DNA of 64,000 bases from Pseudomonas orientalis (lineage in GTDB: Bacteria > Pseudomonadota > Gammaproteobacteria > Pseudomonadales > Pseudomonadaceae): positions 434,001 through 498,000 of the forward strand of contig NZ_JYLM01000001.1 of the NCBI RefSeq assembly GCF_001439815.1, in the 5' to 3' direction. Of the stretch, positions 36,638 to 45,821 are shown one piece after another (the first letter of the stretch is position 1; the number at the start of each line of letters is the position of its first letter). The notes beneath the pieces are model-generated. The model had not been told where the DNA came from. It saw nothing but the letters and a program-made list of their open reading frames with translations, and searched no databases. Both the position numbers and the translations under genes were made by a program.

Positions 36638-37540
36638 ATGAAAATTATTTTCCGACATGTAGAAATATTTAAGGCCGTCATGGTCACAGGCACTGTTACC
36701 GGCGCTGCTTTGGCGCTGGAAACGTCACAGCCCACAGTCAGTCGTGAACTTTCTCGTTTCGAGGATATTATTGGTATGCGTTTGTTCGAACGCTCTAAGG
36801 GGCGTCTCAAACCGACGGCGCAGGGCATGGCGCTGCACTCCGAAATATTGAAAACGTACGAGGGATTGTCGCGTATCAATGCAGCAGCCTTATCTATAAG
36901 GCTTGGGTTACGAGAGAAAATTAACATAATTAGTCTTCCAGTTTTTTCACAAACCGTCCTACCAGCAAGCCTTGCTCGATTCCTACAGCACTATCCTGAC
37001 ATTAACCTGAGCCTATCAACTCATGACTCCCCTGATATTGAGAGTCTGTTGGCCAGCCAAGTCTATGACATCGGATTAATCGAGGGGATGAAAGCGCCGC
37101 TGGGCACCAGTATTGAGCATCTGATGGACGTCGACGAGGTGTGTATTTTACCAACTGGTCATCCATTGTCGGCGCACACGGTTATAGATCCTCGTGCTTT
37201 GAGTAACTATCCCTTCGTGCATTTAGCTCCTAGCGACCCCTATCGGCATCACTTAGACGGCCTATTTGCTAAGCTGGGCGTCTCTCGTACAAGCATTATT
37301 GAGGTCGACAATGCGGCGGCAATCTGCCAGATGGTACTTAGCGGAATTGGTGTTTCAATAATCAACCCGTTGGTGGCTAAGACCTACTTAAGCCAAGGTT
37401 TGGTTATCAGACCGCTTTCTGTCTCAGTCCCGTTCAGTATCAGCCTCGTTAGGCCCTTGCAACCAGGCGCTTCGCTGATCGTCGACCATCTCGCCGATTG
37501 CATACGTACGACCTCTATAGAACTTCGTGCCCTAGAATAG
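36638..37540 (+). CDS. LysR-family regulator of the biosynthetic cluster (OccR/NocR-like)
   Basis: About 300 aa. N-terminal helix-turn-helix: HVEIFKAVMVTGTVTGAALA followed by TSQPTVSRELSRFEDIIGMRLFER. This branch (HVEIFRAVM...TGSVT) resembles OccR/NocR and LysR itself, which respond to opines or amino acids; an amino-acid-like inducer is therefore plausible but inferred. The effector domain ends with AAAICQMVLSGIGVSIINPL, as usual. I chose ATG 36638, where the family begins, over ATG 36587. Divergent position next to the radical SAM gene makes it the probable switch of the operon. Confidence 0.87.
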   Translation: MKIIFRHVEIFKAVMVTGTVTGAALALETSQPTVSRELSRFEDIIGMRLFERSKGRLKPTAQGMALHSEILKTYEGLSRINAAALSIRLGLREKINIISLPVFSQTVLPASLARFLQHYPDINLSLSTHDSPDIESLLASQVYDIGLIEGMKAPLGTSIEHLMDVDEVCILPTGHPLSAHTVIDPRALSNYPFVHLAPSDPYRHHLDGLFAKLGVSRTSIIEVDNAAAICQMVLSGIGVSIINPLVAKTYLSQGLVIRPLSVSVPFSISLVRPLQPGASLIVDHLADCIRTTSIELRALE

Positions 37541-37986
37541 CCACGGAACATTGTTGCTGTTACCTAAATTTACGCCAGCCCCAAAGTTATAGCTCTGCCA
37601 AGCCTCAACGCTGTCAAACGAATCTGGCGCATAGGATAATGGGACTGCCTTCGTTATGATGATCGGGCAGGACTCCGCGTAAATTGCGGGATCCTATGCG
37701 CTGGACGTTTTTAACGTATTGAAGCTAGCAGTCACTCCCGTCTTTTCGAAATGATCAATGCTAGCATTTACCACCTTCCTATCTGATGTTTCGATAGTTT
37801 TTCATCAAGTAATTGGTCTATGAAAGCTATTGCGTGAGCTGATGGCGACAACTGCATTCAGTGGCCCTTAGTCCATGAGCTAGGGCATCGTGAGTAAAGT
37901 CTGTGATGATTTACAGGTTAGTCTACCGCACGCATGAACGCTCCACGTTTTGGGAGTGCCAATTTCTGATTACTAGGGAGTGATCA
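37541..37986. other. Non-coding stretch with an 11-base inverted repeat
   Basis: No gene is seen between the LysR stop and the IS. GCGCATAGGAT (37627-37637) and its exact complement ATCCTATGCGC (37691-37701) form an inverted repeat around 53 bases. It could be a stem-loop or a relic of mobile DNA. Confidence 0.45.
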
Positions 37987-38050
37987 TGTAGTGGTCTAAT
38001 GAAACCGGACACCCATTTAGGCGAGAATGCTCGCCAGATCGAGGTGTCAG

Positions 38051-38359
38051 ATGACCAAAAAACGCCGCTCCTTTACTCCTGAATTCAAACGCGAGGCTGC
38101 CGACCTCGTGCTCAAACAAAACTACAGCTACATCGAAGCCAGCCGTTCACTCGGCATTGGTGAGTCGGCATTGCGCCGCTGGGTTGACCAGATTCAGAAA
38201 GAACATAAAGGCATCACCCCGCAGAGCAAGGCTCTGATTCCGGAACAGCAAAAAATTCAGGAGCTGGAAGTCCGGATTGCTCGGCTTGAGCGAGAGAAAT
38301 CAATACTAAAAAAGGCTACCGCGCTCTTGATGTCGGAAGATCACGAGCGTTCGCGCTGA
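38051..38359 (+). CDS. IS3-family transposase OrfA (helix-turn-helix)
   Basis: 102 aa with the InsE/OrfA helix-turn-helix (RRSFTPEFKREAADLVLKQN, then YIEASRSLGIGESALRRWV) and a C-terminal leucine-zipper-like helix (QELEVRIARLEREKSILKKA). The A6G run at 38308-38314 (CTAAAAAAGG) is a typical slippery site for the -1 frameshift that makes the OrfAB transposase. Confidence 0.9.
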   Translation: MTKKRRSFTPEFKREAADLVLKQNYSYIEASRSLGIGESALRRWVDQIQKEHKGITPQSKALIPEQQKIQELEVRIARLEREKSILKKATALLMSEDHERSR

Positions 38360-38367
38360 TTGACCAG

Positions 38368-39212
<845 letters not shown>

Positions 39213-39220
39213 CCACTACA

Positions 39221-39844
39221 TCGCCACCGCAAGGCTTTGACAAGTGGGGAGCGACCTATGTCACAGACGAGCAGATGGTCAAAGCCAAGTACATTCAGGA
39301 AGGATGGTTGACGCCGGACGAGGCAGCACATCTGGATGAGTGGGTAAAGGACACTTCCTGGATGGAACGTGCTGCGGGTCGTGAGTTGAGTGTGTCTGAA
39401 CGGGCGCGTAAGCTCACTGAAATGGGGGAGATGTTACTCACTAATGGTTGGGGTAATAGGGCCCCTAAACCAGGCATATCGACAGGGAAGGTCGAGGGTA
39501 AAGGGCCCGGTATTTCGGCAGATGCGGATGGGTTTGGTTTAAATGGTCCAAAAGGCATTAATAAGATTTTTGAACCTGGTCGAACGCCAAAAGCTAGCGA
39601 GTTGAAGCAATATGCGGAAGCTCAAGGTTGGAAGCCTACTCAGACTGACGGTGGCCCTCTCAAATATCTTGACGCGAATGGCATTCCTCGTGTGACAATC
39701 AAACAAGGCAGTTCGCGGGCGCCAGGAAGTGCTGATCCACATGTTGAGTTTAAAAGCGCGACAGGTCAAAGAACAGACGCCTTTGGTAATCCGGTAACAA
39801 GAAAAAGTCCGGATAATCACACGTCAATTGACTTTGATTTGTGA
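39221..39844 (+). pseudogene. 5'-truncated polymorphic toxin C-terminus (module 1)
   Basis: Some 207 codons of protein-like sequence directly joined to the right end of the IS, with no own start; the long N-terminal carrier part (CDI- or RHS-type) is missing. A pre-toxin segment (GFDKWGATYVTDEQMVKAKY, LTPDEAAHLDEWV) leads to a tip domain that ends GSADPHVEFKSATGQRTD...SPDNHTSIDFDL, a pattern common in secreted nuclease-type toxin tips. The activity is not assigned. The stop lies just before the small downstream gene, as expected for a toxin-immunity pair. Confidence 0.65.
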
Positions 39845-39852
39845 GGATGAAT

Positions 39853-40221
39853 ATGAATTACTATGAAATTCCATCGCTTTCAAATATTTATTTAGAAGAT
39901 AGCTATGTTTTATCTATTCGTGAGGGGGAGGGCTCTCTAGCCTTTGAATTAGAGGCAGTTCTTACTGAAAATCATCCGAAATATAAAAATCCACAAGAAG
40001 GAGAGATGTATTGCTATAGAAAGATTTTTTTGCGCTTTCTAAATGTAGATTCTTTCGAATGGCTTGATAGGAGTTTTATGGTTTATGCAGATGCATTGGG
40101 CGAGTTCGATTATGGAAATATAGACAGCTTTATTGGTTGTGATGGTGGCTATGAACTGACCGGCGACTGGGGGCGAGTAGCTATCAAGGGGCAAGCTGTA
40201 GATGTAATTATCGAAGATTAG
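39853..40221 (+). CDS. Probable immunity protein for toxin module 1
   Basis: About 122 aa, acidic, no signal peptide or membrane segment, no recognised family. It follows the toxin-tip stop by under 10 bases, and its AT-rich composition matches the tip, as is usual for cognate immunity genes. GAGG at 39843-39846 gives six-base spacing to ATG 39853; ATG 39847 is possible. It may protect siblings from a toxin whose full gene is no longer here. Confidence 0.6.
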   Translation: MNYYEIPSLSNIYLEDSYVLSIREGEGSLAFELEAVLTENHPKYKNPQEGEMYCYRKIFLRFLNVDSFEWLDRSFMVYADALGEFDYGNIDSFIGCDGGYELTGDWGRVAIKGQAVDVIIED

Positions 40222-40550
40222 CTGGTGCAAAAGGAAATCAGCTAGTAAATGGGAAGTGGTTTGATGCTGAAGGGCTTCCATTACCTGTTCCGTCCAGCGT
40301 AGGTGCATCTGGGCGAGTCCCGAATGTTTTGCAAACCGGGGGGAATACTCTCAATAAGAGTACAGCTAACGCACTGAATGAGCATTTTGGTGAAAGTTTG
40401 GCTCCGCGTGAGTGGGGCAGAGCACTTGAGGCATTAAAAGCTGACGCTGGAAAGCTTCCTAATAATTTTCATGGCAGAATACTGGATAATGGAAATTATG
40501 TAGGCAAGAGTGGCGAAATTATTGGGAATATTAGAGATTATCTGCCATGA
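40218..40550 (+). pseudogene. Displaced toxin tip without start (orphan module 2)
   Basis: An open frame of 110 codons starts inside the stop of the preceding immunity gene (TTA GCT overlapping TAG) and has no start codon of its own. It reads AGAKGNQLVNGKWFDAEGLP, later NALNEHFGESLAPREWGRAL, and ends GEIIGNIRDYLP. This is the layout of orphan toxin modules stored downstream of CdiA/RHS genes, which become active only after recombination onto a full-length carrier (established knowledge). Family of the tip not recognised. Confidence 0.6.
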
Positions 40551-41005
40551 GTGAAAAGTCTAGGATTACCCCTGTTTCGTCGGACTACGAAACGTGTGCT
40601 GAATGTTATGTAAAATTGATGATTTATCCTGGTGAGATGCACCCGGATGAAATCACTAATGTCATGCAGGTTTCGCCAACATTGATTAATGTGGCAGGGG
40701 AGAAGATTACAAATAGCCGTGGACTAACAAGAGAGGTAAAGGACTCTGGTTGGTTTTTGTCTACCGAAGGGCATGTATTGTCAAAAGATCTTAGAGAACA
40801 TATTGACTGGGTAGTTGAAAAGATTTCTCCGCATAGTGAGTCGCTGAGAGTAGTTCAAAAAATTGATGGCGTTAAAGTTACGTTGAAATGTGTGTGGTTC
40901 TCTCTGCTGGGTCATAGTGGGCCTGTACTTTGGCCGGAGCAAATGAGAGCTTTGGCAGATTTGGATTTAGAGTGCTCTTTTGATATTTATTTTGTTGAGG
41001 ATTAG
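40547..41005 (+). CDS. DUF4279-like probable immunity protein for module 2
   Basis: 152 aa. The pattern CYVKLMIYPGEMHPDEITNV near 20 and the DSGWFLST...DLREHIDWVVEKI section match DUF4279, a family often found as immunity protein beside polymorphic toxins. It overlaps the toxin-tip stop by four bases (ATGA), a typical coupled toxin-immunity arrangement. Confidence 0.68.
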   Translation: MSEKSRITPVSSDYETCAECYVKLMIYPGEMHPDEITNVMQVSPTLINVAGEKITNSRGLTREVKDSGWFLSTEGHVLSKDLREHIDWVVEKISPHSESLRVVQKIDGVKVTLKCVWFSLLGHSGPVLWPEQMRALADLDLECSFDIYFVED

Positions 41006-41166
41006 TTGGTCTAAACGCAACTGCTCCGAAAGTAACGGCGGAAGGTAAGGTTGATGGTCAGGCGTTCACTGATGTTAACCAGAAGGCCAGGTCCGGTTCT
41101 CAAGCAAAAGCTGATGAGCCGACATTAATAGCTAATCGTGTAAATACAAAAATAGAGGCATCGTAA
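41002..41166 (+). pseudogene. Displaced toxin-tip fragment (orphan module 3), immunity gene lost
   Basis: A start-less frame of 54 codons again begins in the preceding immunity stop, with LVG echoing the LAG that opens module 2. It reads NATAPKVTAEGKVDGQAFTD and ends NRVNTKIEAS. No gene follows before the decayed transposase, so any cognate immunity gene has been lost or displaced. Confidence 0.5.
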
Positions 41167-41231
41167 AAGAGGCGGTTGAGGATTTTTTCTGACAGGTGAC
41201 GTTAGCTTAAATCTATTGAGTTGAATTAAGC

Positions 41232-41765
41232 TGGCAATGCGTACGAAACTTGTCTGGTTATGTTTCGAAGCCCAGGCTTTACGATACTCGATGGGAGTGA
41301 GCGTGCCGAGGAAATCTTTATACATTTTTCGTAGTGCCAGCGAATGTATGAATCCAAGGCCTGGATGAATTGCTCGATCCTCGCTGACTGCCAGTTGCGA
41401 GAATCGAACAGCTCCGTTTTCAGTCGGCCGAAAAAACCTTCACTAGCCGCGTTGTCAGGTGAGCAGCCTCTAGCGCGACATCGAACCAATCAACTTTGCA
41501 TCAGCGATGCGCGTTAACCATCCGGCCAGCGATAGTGAGCGCCATGATCGGAGTGAATAACAGGCCGTTTATCGCTGCTGGTACTGTTTATACAGCGGCA
41601 TCCAGCATCGTGTTCACAAGCTCGGCCCCGGGAGGCATGCCAATCGACCAACTTATGACTTTCCACCTAAGCAGTCGAATATGGGGGGACAGGCACACCT
41701 TGCCGGCTGGGATCTAGAACTCCGAGATGTCGGTCAGCCATTTCTCATTCAGAGTTATAGTTATA
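41232..41765 (-). pseudogene. Decayed IS3-family (IS150-like) transposase OrfB remnant
   Basis: Read leftwards on the minus strand across several frames, the pieces spell an IS3/IS150-type integrase domain: NEKWLTDIS, IPAGKVCLSPHI, SIGMPPGAELVNTMLDAAV, DKRPVIHSDHGAHYRW, GWLTRIADAKLIGSMSR, GCSPDNAASEGFFGRLKTEL, LGTLTPIEYRKAWA. At least three frameshifts and internal stops separate them. Neither intact ends nor orfA are evident. Confidence 0.85.
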
Positions 41766-41795
41766 CCGGCGCGCAGCTCTGCTGCACCAGCACAA

Positions 41796-42566
41796 TCAAT
41801 CCAAACGGCGGCATAAATAGGCTTGGGTTTGATAGGGAAATTCAATAGTTTCACGCCCGCGCAGGAGTGGGTGAGTTTCGATCAGGTTCTGCAACTGTTC
41901 GGTCACTTTCGCCTTTTCGTTAGGAAGTAGAGCAGCGATGAAGCTCACCGACAGGATCCGGTCAATGATCACTTCCTTGGCACTACCTGAATGCGTGTAT
42001 CGAAAACAGGTCAGTTCGGGGGTAGAAAATTGGTGCCCCGTGAATGGTAACCGCCATAACCCGGTATGAAAGCGTGGGGTATTCCCTTCGTACGGAGTAA
42101 TGATGTCGGTGATCGCAGCCACCCAATCCACTGACTCATCGCGTACGTTCCATATCAGTCCCAGTCGACCGTTCGGTTCGAGCACTCGATGAATCTCGGC
42201 AAGAGCCTTTTCGTTTGCAAACCAATGGAAGGCTTGGGCGCACACCAATGCTTGCGCTGTTTCAGATTCCAGCGGGATACAATCGGCGGTCCCGTCTAGA
42301 ATCCTGATGTCTGGTAGGCTCTTGGCAAACTCGGTTCGCATAGCCTCAACGGGTTCGACTGCAACAACATCGATCTGCATGGATTTCAACAATCGAGTGA
42401 ATTTTCCAGTGCCAGCCCCCAAATCGATAACCGTCGACCCCGGAAGGATGCCGAGTAATTCTCTAAGCCATGTATGTAGTTCGATTGGGTAGCCCGGGCG
42501 GCCCTTGGCGTAGGTATCTGCTTGCGATGAGAAGCCAATCTGAGCAATCTTTTGAATACCTGCCAT
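41796..42566 (-). CDS. Class I SAM-dependent methyltransferase
   Basis: 256 aa, Methyltransf_11/UbiE-like fold. The SAM-binding motif I is VIDLGAGTGKFTRLL near 46, motif II region VVAVEPVEAMR near 70, and motif post-I ALVCAQAFHWFANEKALAEI with VLEPNGRLGLIWNV. The N-terminus QIGFSSQADTYAKGRPGYP is typical of a broad group acting on small molecules. Neighbours are debris, so context says nothing of the substrate. The gene appears intact. Confidence 0.87.
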   Translation of the reverse strand: MAGIQKIAQIGFSSQADTYAKGRPGYPIELHTWLRELLGILPGSTVIDLGAGTGKFTRLLKSMQIDVVAVEPVEAMRTEFAKSLPDIRILDGTADCIPLESETAQALVCAQAFHWFANEKALAEIHRVLEPNGRLGLIWNVRDESVDWVAAITDIITPYEGNTPRFHTGLWRLPFTGHQFSTPELTCFRYTHSGSAKEVIIDRILSVSFIAALLPNEKAKVTEQLQNLIETHPLLRGRETIEFPYQTQAYLCRRLD

Positions 42567-42722
42567 GAGTAGCGAACCTCAGTGTGAATGTCGTCGAGTT
42601 TATAGCGATTTGTGCGTAGCCAAGACTTCATGCCTCGCTTGGAGCCGCCTGCGGTAACCGTTTTGAGGATCGACCATCAGCCGGTCCCAGCGTTACGTTC
42701 TCGCCCTCGCTTACACCTGCCA

Positions 42723-42845
42723 TCAGTCTCGACGATTGCCTCTTCGAGAGCCCCCAATTGCCATGAACACACAGCCTGGTATCCATAAACCAGGATTTCC
42801 GGTGCCCAAGCCTACTGCGACTAGCGCCACGCCTACTGCGAACAT
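42723..42845 (-). CDS. Small hydrophobic membrane protein (40 aa)
   Basis: Encodes MFAVGVALVAVGLGTGNPGL, then WIPGCVFMAIGG and a basic tail (SRRGNRRD). Two short hydrophobic segments separated by GNPGLW resemble small bacterial hairpin membrane proteins. AGGGAG lies eight bases before the ATG. No homology claim; it is too short for certainty. Confidence 0.45.
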   Translation of the reverse strand: MFAVGVALVAVGLGTGNPGLWIPGCVFMAIGGSRRGNRRD

Positions 42846-42928
42846 GTTGCGTTCTCCCTAACCGAAATATCCACTGACGACTGAGCAGAATCAGCATAGC
42901 CCTTTATGACAGGATACCCGCTGGGTGC

Positions 42929-43207
42929 GGGGGCGGTGCCGCCATCTTGCTGCAAACCGCCCTGGCCGATGCCGCAGGTGATGGTGCGGATGTCGCGCTG
43001 TCGCTGAAAGTGGTGGCGTGGAACAGCGCGATTGCCGGCAGCGGGGTGGTGGGGGGCGTGCTGCTTGACCGTTGGGGTGTGGCCCGGTTTGCGTGGGTAA
43101 TGCTGGTGTTGGCGAGCGTGGCGCTGGTGATCGCCTGGTCGGCGCATGCCCATGGCTTCAAACCGGGACGGCGGTCTGCCGATGGGCCTGCGGCGGTGGG
43201 GCACTGA
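42929..43207 (+). pseudogene. C-terminal remnant of an MFS transporter
   Basis: Reads AAILLQTALADAAGDGADVA, then GSGVVGGVLLDRWGVARFAW and VMLVLASVALVIAWSAHAHG: the last two membrane segments of an AraJ-like MFS efflux protein. The N-terminal 300 or so residues are absent and no start site is present. High GC content like the core marks the right boundary of the AT-rich island near 42.9 kb. Confidence 0.75.
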
Positions 43208-43208
43208 G

Positions 43209-43649
43209 TTAAGCCAGTTTCACGTTCATGGTGATGTGGGCGGTGAAGACCTTGACGCCGCCGTCATCGAACACCTCTACGGGGACGATCTTGTCCCCGG
43301 CGGTTTGCCAGTCGATGGCACTGCCATCGGCGACCGCGCGAATGTCTGTTTTTGCCTTGGCCAGATATTCCACGGTCATGCCTTTGGGAATCCAGCGTGC
43401 GCCAGGGGGAATGGACGCGTCGGTCATCATCCCGCCGGCCAGTTCCGCGGCGTTGCACAGCGCAATCGCGTGCACCGAAGCCAGGTGGTTGGTGATTTCC
43501 TTGCGAAACGGCACAGTGACCACCGCGTGGTTGGGGCGCAGTTCCGCGATCTCGGGCGTGATTGTGCTGAAGTACGGTGCCATTTGGCAGGCCAGGTTGC
43601 TGAATGCGGCAGGGCCTACGCTGTTGAACATGCTGAGTGCTTGGCTCAT
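43209..43649 (-). CDS. DUF4442 hotdog-fold protein
   Basis: 146 aa, hotdog fold of the DUF4442/YiiD-like group, related to acyl-CoA thioesterases. Typical segments: RPNHAVVTVPFRKEITNHL and VHAIALCNAAELAGGMMTDA, where Asn-His and Glu lie in the presumed active region. Function of the family is not established. It is divergent from a TetR gene, with two palindromes between them that probably serve as TetR operators. Confidence 0.85.
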   Translation of the reverse strand: MSQALSMFNSVGPAAFSNLACQMAPYFSTITPEIAELRPNHAVVTVPFRKEITNHLASVHAIALCNAAELAGGMMTDASIPPGARWIPKGMTVEYLAKAKTDIRAVADGSAIDWQTAGDKIVPVEVFDDGGVKVFTAHITMNVKLA

Positions 43650-43671
43650 TGGGTGTCCTCATGATTGGTTT

Positions 43672-43707
43672 ACAGAATAATATTCTGTAACGGAACAATA
43701 TTCCGTT
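43672..43707. promoter_or_regulatory. Two adjacent palindromic operators between DUF4442 and TetR genes
   Basis: ACAGAATAATATTCTGT (43672-43688) and AACGGAACAATATTCCGTT (43689-43707) lie back to back, each a near-perfect palindrome with an ATATTC half in common. They sit 23 bases before the DUF4442 start and 78 bases before the TetR start, where TetR-family repressors usually bind. Confidence 0.65.
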
Positions 43708-43784
43708 ATTTTACTGCGTGTCAAGCCAGCCTTTCTCTGCCGCCCGCAGAACCTATAGACTCTTTTCATTTGGCGTCCCCGTGC

Positions 43785-44423
43785 ATGCATTCCACCGACC
43801 TTATCGAGCGCACCTTCCCCGGCAGGCGCAGCGACCTCAAGCGCACCATCCTGCGTGAGGCGCTGGCGTGCTTTAACGAGGCGGGCATTGAAGCGACGAA
43901 TATCGAAACCATCCGCGCCCGGTGCGAGACCAGCGTGGGTGCCATTTACCATCACTTCGGCAATAAAGAGGGATTGGTCGCGGCGCTGTTCTTCGCCGCG
44001 CTCGAGGACCAGGCCAGTCTGCGCGACCGCTATCTGCAAGCGGCGGATACCGCCCAGGCGGGGGTGATCGGGCTGGTGTACAGCTACGTCGAGTGGGTGA
44101 CTGAACAGCCGGACTGGGCGCGCTTTGTGTTCCAGAGTGCCTTCGCAGTGTCCAATGGACCGTTCAGGGACGAGCTGGTTTTACGCAATAAACGCCGTAA
44201 CCAACAGTTGAAGGACTGGATGAGCGGGGCAGGGCGCAAGGAACATTTCAGCCATTTGCCCGCCGAGCTGATTCCTTCGCTGATCATTGGCACGGCAGAA
44301 AGCTACGCGCGCGCGTGGTTATCGGCGAAGGTCAGGAAGAGTCCCTGGGAGTACCGAGAACTGCTGGCTGAGGCCGCGTGGAACTCGATCAACCCAGGCG
44401 ACGCGAGCGATGTCAGCGCCTGA
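43785..44423 (+). CDS. TetR-family transcriptional regulator
   Basis: 212 aa. N-terminal DNA-binding domain LKRTILREALACFNEAGIEA followed by the recognition helix ETSVGAIYHHFGNKEGLVAA. The C-terminal part is a helical ligand domain of the TetR_C group. I chose ATG 43785, which gives a normal N-terminus; the open frame reaches back through the operator palindromes to 43665, which is unlikely to be translated. It probably represses itself and the divergent DUF4442 gene. Confidence 0.88.
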   Translation: MHSTDLIERTFPGRRSDLKRTILREALACFNEAGIEATNIETIRARCETSVGAIYHHFGNKEGLVAALFFAALEDQASLRDRYLQAADTAQAGVIGLVYSYVEWVTEQPDWARFVFQSAFAVSNGPFRDELVLRNKRRNQQLKDWMSGAGRKEHFSHLPAELIPSLIIGTAESYARAWLSAKVRKSPWEYRELLAEAAWNSINPGDASDVSA

Positions 44424-44475
44424 CCGCCATCACACCGGGTTTATACTGGCCACCTTCAAACACGTTGAGATTCCC

Positions 44476-45687
44476 ATGAGCACCTCTCTTTCCCTGACGC
44501 CGGCACGCAAGCCGGCCGCGCCCTTGGTGGCCTTTATCATTCTGGTGGCAGGCGCCCTGTTCCTGCAGAACGCGGTGGGCATGCGCCAGGTGTTATTGCT
44601 GATCGTCGGTGCCGCCTTGGGCCTGACGCTGTACCACGCCGCCTTCGGTTTCACCTCGGCCTGGCGTGTGTTTATCAATGATCGGCGCGGCGCCGGGTTG
44701 CGCGCGCAGATGGTGATGCTGGCAGTGGCGGTAGTGCTGTTCTTCCCGGCGCTGGGTGCGGGAACCTTGTTCGGCCAGCCGGTGGTCGGGCTGGTGGCGC
44801 CGGCCGGGGTGTCGGTGGTCTTCGGCGCGTTTATCTTCGGCATCGGCATGCAGTTGGGCGGCGGTTGCGCCTCGGGCACCCTGTTCACCGTAGGCGGCGG
44901 CAATGCGCGCATGCTGGTGACCCTGTTGTTCTTTATCTGCGGTTCGTTGATTGCCACTCATCACGTCGACTGGTGGTTTGCCTTGCCGTCGTTCCCGCCG
45001 GTTTCAATCGTCAAAAGTTTCGGCGTACTGCCGGCGTTGCTCCTGAGCCTGACCGTGTTCGCGATCATCGCGCTGGTAAGCGTGCGCCTGGAGAAGGGCC
45101 GCCATGGCCAGCTTGAAGCCGGCGTAACCAGCGAGCATCAAGGGCTGCGCCGCTTCCTGCGCGGGCCTTGGCCGTTGGTGTGGGGGGCGATAGGCCTGGC
45201 CTTGCTCAACTATGCCACGCTGGCCCTGGCCGGGCGGCCGTGGGGCATTACTTCAGCGTTCGCCCTGTGGGGCGCCAAGGTGGCGAATGGGCTGGGTGTA
45301 GACGTGGCCGGCTGGGCATTCTGGCAGATGCCGGCCAACGCCAAGGCCCTGGCGGCACCGGTTTGGGAGGACATCACCAGCGTCATGGACATCGGCATCG
45401 TGCTTGGCGCGCTGTTGGCCGCGGGCCTCGCCGGACGTTTTGCGCCGAGCTTGAAGATACCGGCGCGTTCGTTGATCGCGGCGGTCATCGGTGGCCTGTT
45501 GCTCGGTTATGGTTCGCGCCTGGCGTATGGCTGCAACATCGGCGCCTATTTCAGCGGCATCGCCTCGGGTAGCCTGCATGGCTGGCTGTGGCTGGTGGCA
45601 GCGTTTATCGGGAACAGCGTGGGCGTGCGGCTGCGACCGTTGTTCTTCGTTGGTGAACGGCGCCAGGTGGCTTTGAGCGGTTGCTGA
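44476..45687 (+). CDS. YeeE/YedE-family transporter (thiosulfate/sulfur transport)
   Basis: 403-aa inner-membrane protein with about nine or ten hydrophobic segments. Two copies of the family motif are present: GGGCASGTLFTVGGG near 132 and YGCNIGAYFSGIASGS near 352. In the characterised member TsuA, cysteines in these motifs relay thiosulfate (established knowledge). Substrate here may be thiosulfate or another sulfur/selenium species. ATG 44476 fits the normal N-terminus; the frame is open much further upstream within the TetR gene region. Confidence 0.85.
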   Translation: MSTSLSLTPARKPAAPLVAFIILVAGALFLQNAVGMRQVLLLIVGAALGLTLYHAAFGFTSAWRVFINDRRGAGLRAQMVMLAVAVVLFFPALGAGTLFGQPVVGLVAPAGVSVVFGAFIFGIGMQLGGGCASGTLFTVGGGNARMLVTLLFFICGSLIATHHVDWWFALPSFPPVSIVKSFGVLPALLLSLTVFAIIALVSVRLEKGRHGQLEAGVTSEHQGLRRFLRGPWPLVWGAIGLALLNYATLALAGRPWGITSAFALWGAKVANGLGVDVAGWAFWQMPANAKALAAPVWEDITSVMDIGIVLGALLAAGLAGRFAPSLKIPARSLIAAVIGGLLLGYGSRLAYGCNIGAYFSGIASGSLHGWLWLVAAFIGNSVGVRLRPLFFVGERRQVALSGC

Positions 45688-45821
45688 GCGAGCGGCTGCA
45701 GGTTGCTCTGGCATGTGCTGGATCTGGCCGCGCAGGTGGATGATCAGTCCGCTGGATTACCTGCACTGTCTGTGGCATATCTGGGGCAAAGATGAAGCGG
45801 GCACGCCTTCGGCAATACGCC

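Larger units (their letters stand above)
24919..37540. other. Candidate novel biosynthetic gene cluster (halogenase / carrier proteins / chorismatase-like)
   Basis: Eleven leftward genes (36176 to 24919), many overlapping by four bases or spaced by under 30, plus a divergent LysR gene. The AT-rich composition differs from both flanks and indicates transfer. Functions in transcription order: radical SAM, carrier protein, SyrB2-type halogenase, FkbO-like protein, unknown, aminotransferase, KAS III-like, adenylation enzyme, carrier protein, MFS exporter, DapF-like. I cannot match this combination to a characterised pathway. Confidence 0.8.

Noticed and set aside
43665..43784. N-terminal extension of the TetR protein.
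   Set aside because: It would translate through the operator palindromes and adds no family-like sequence; ATG 43785 gives the normal start.
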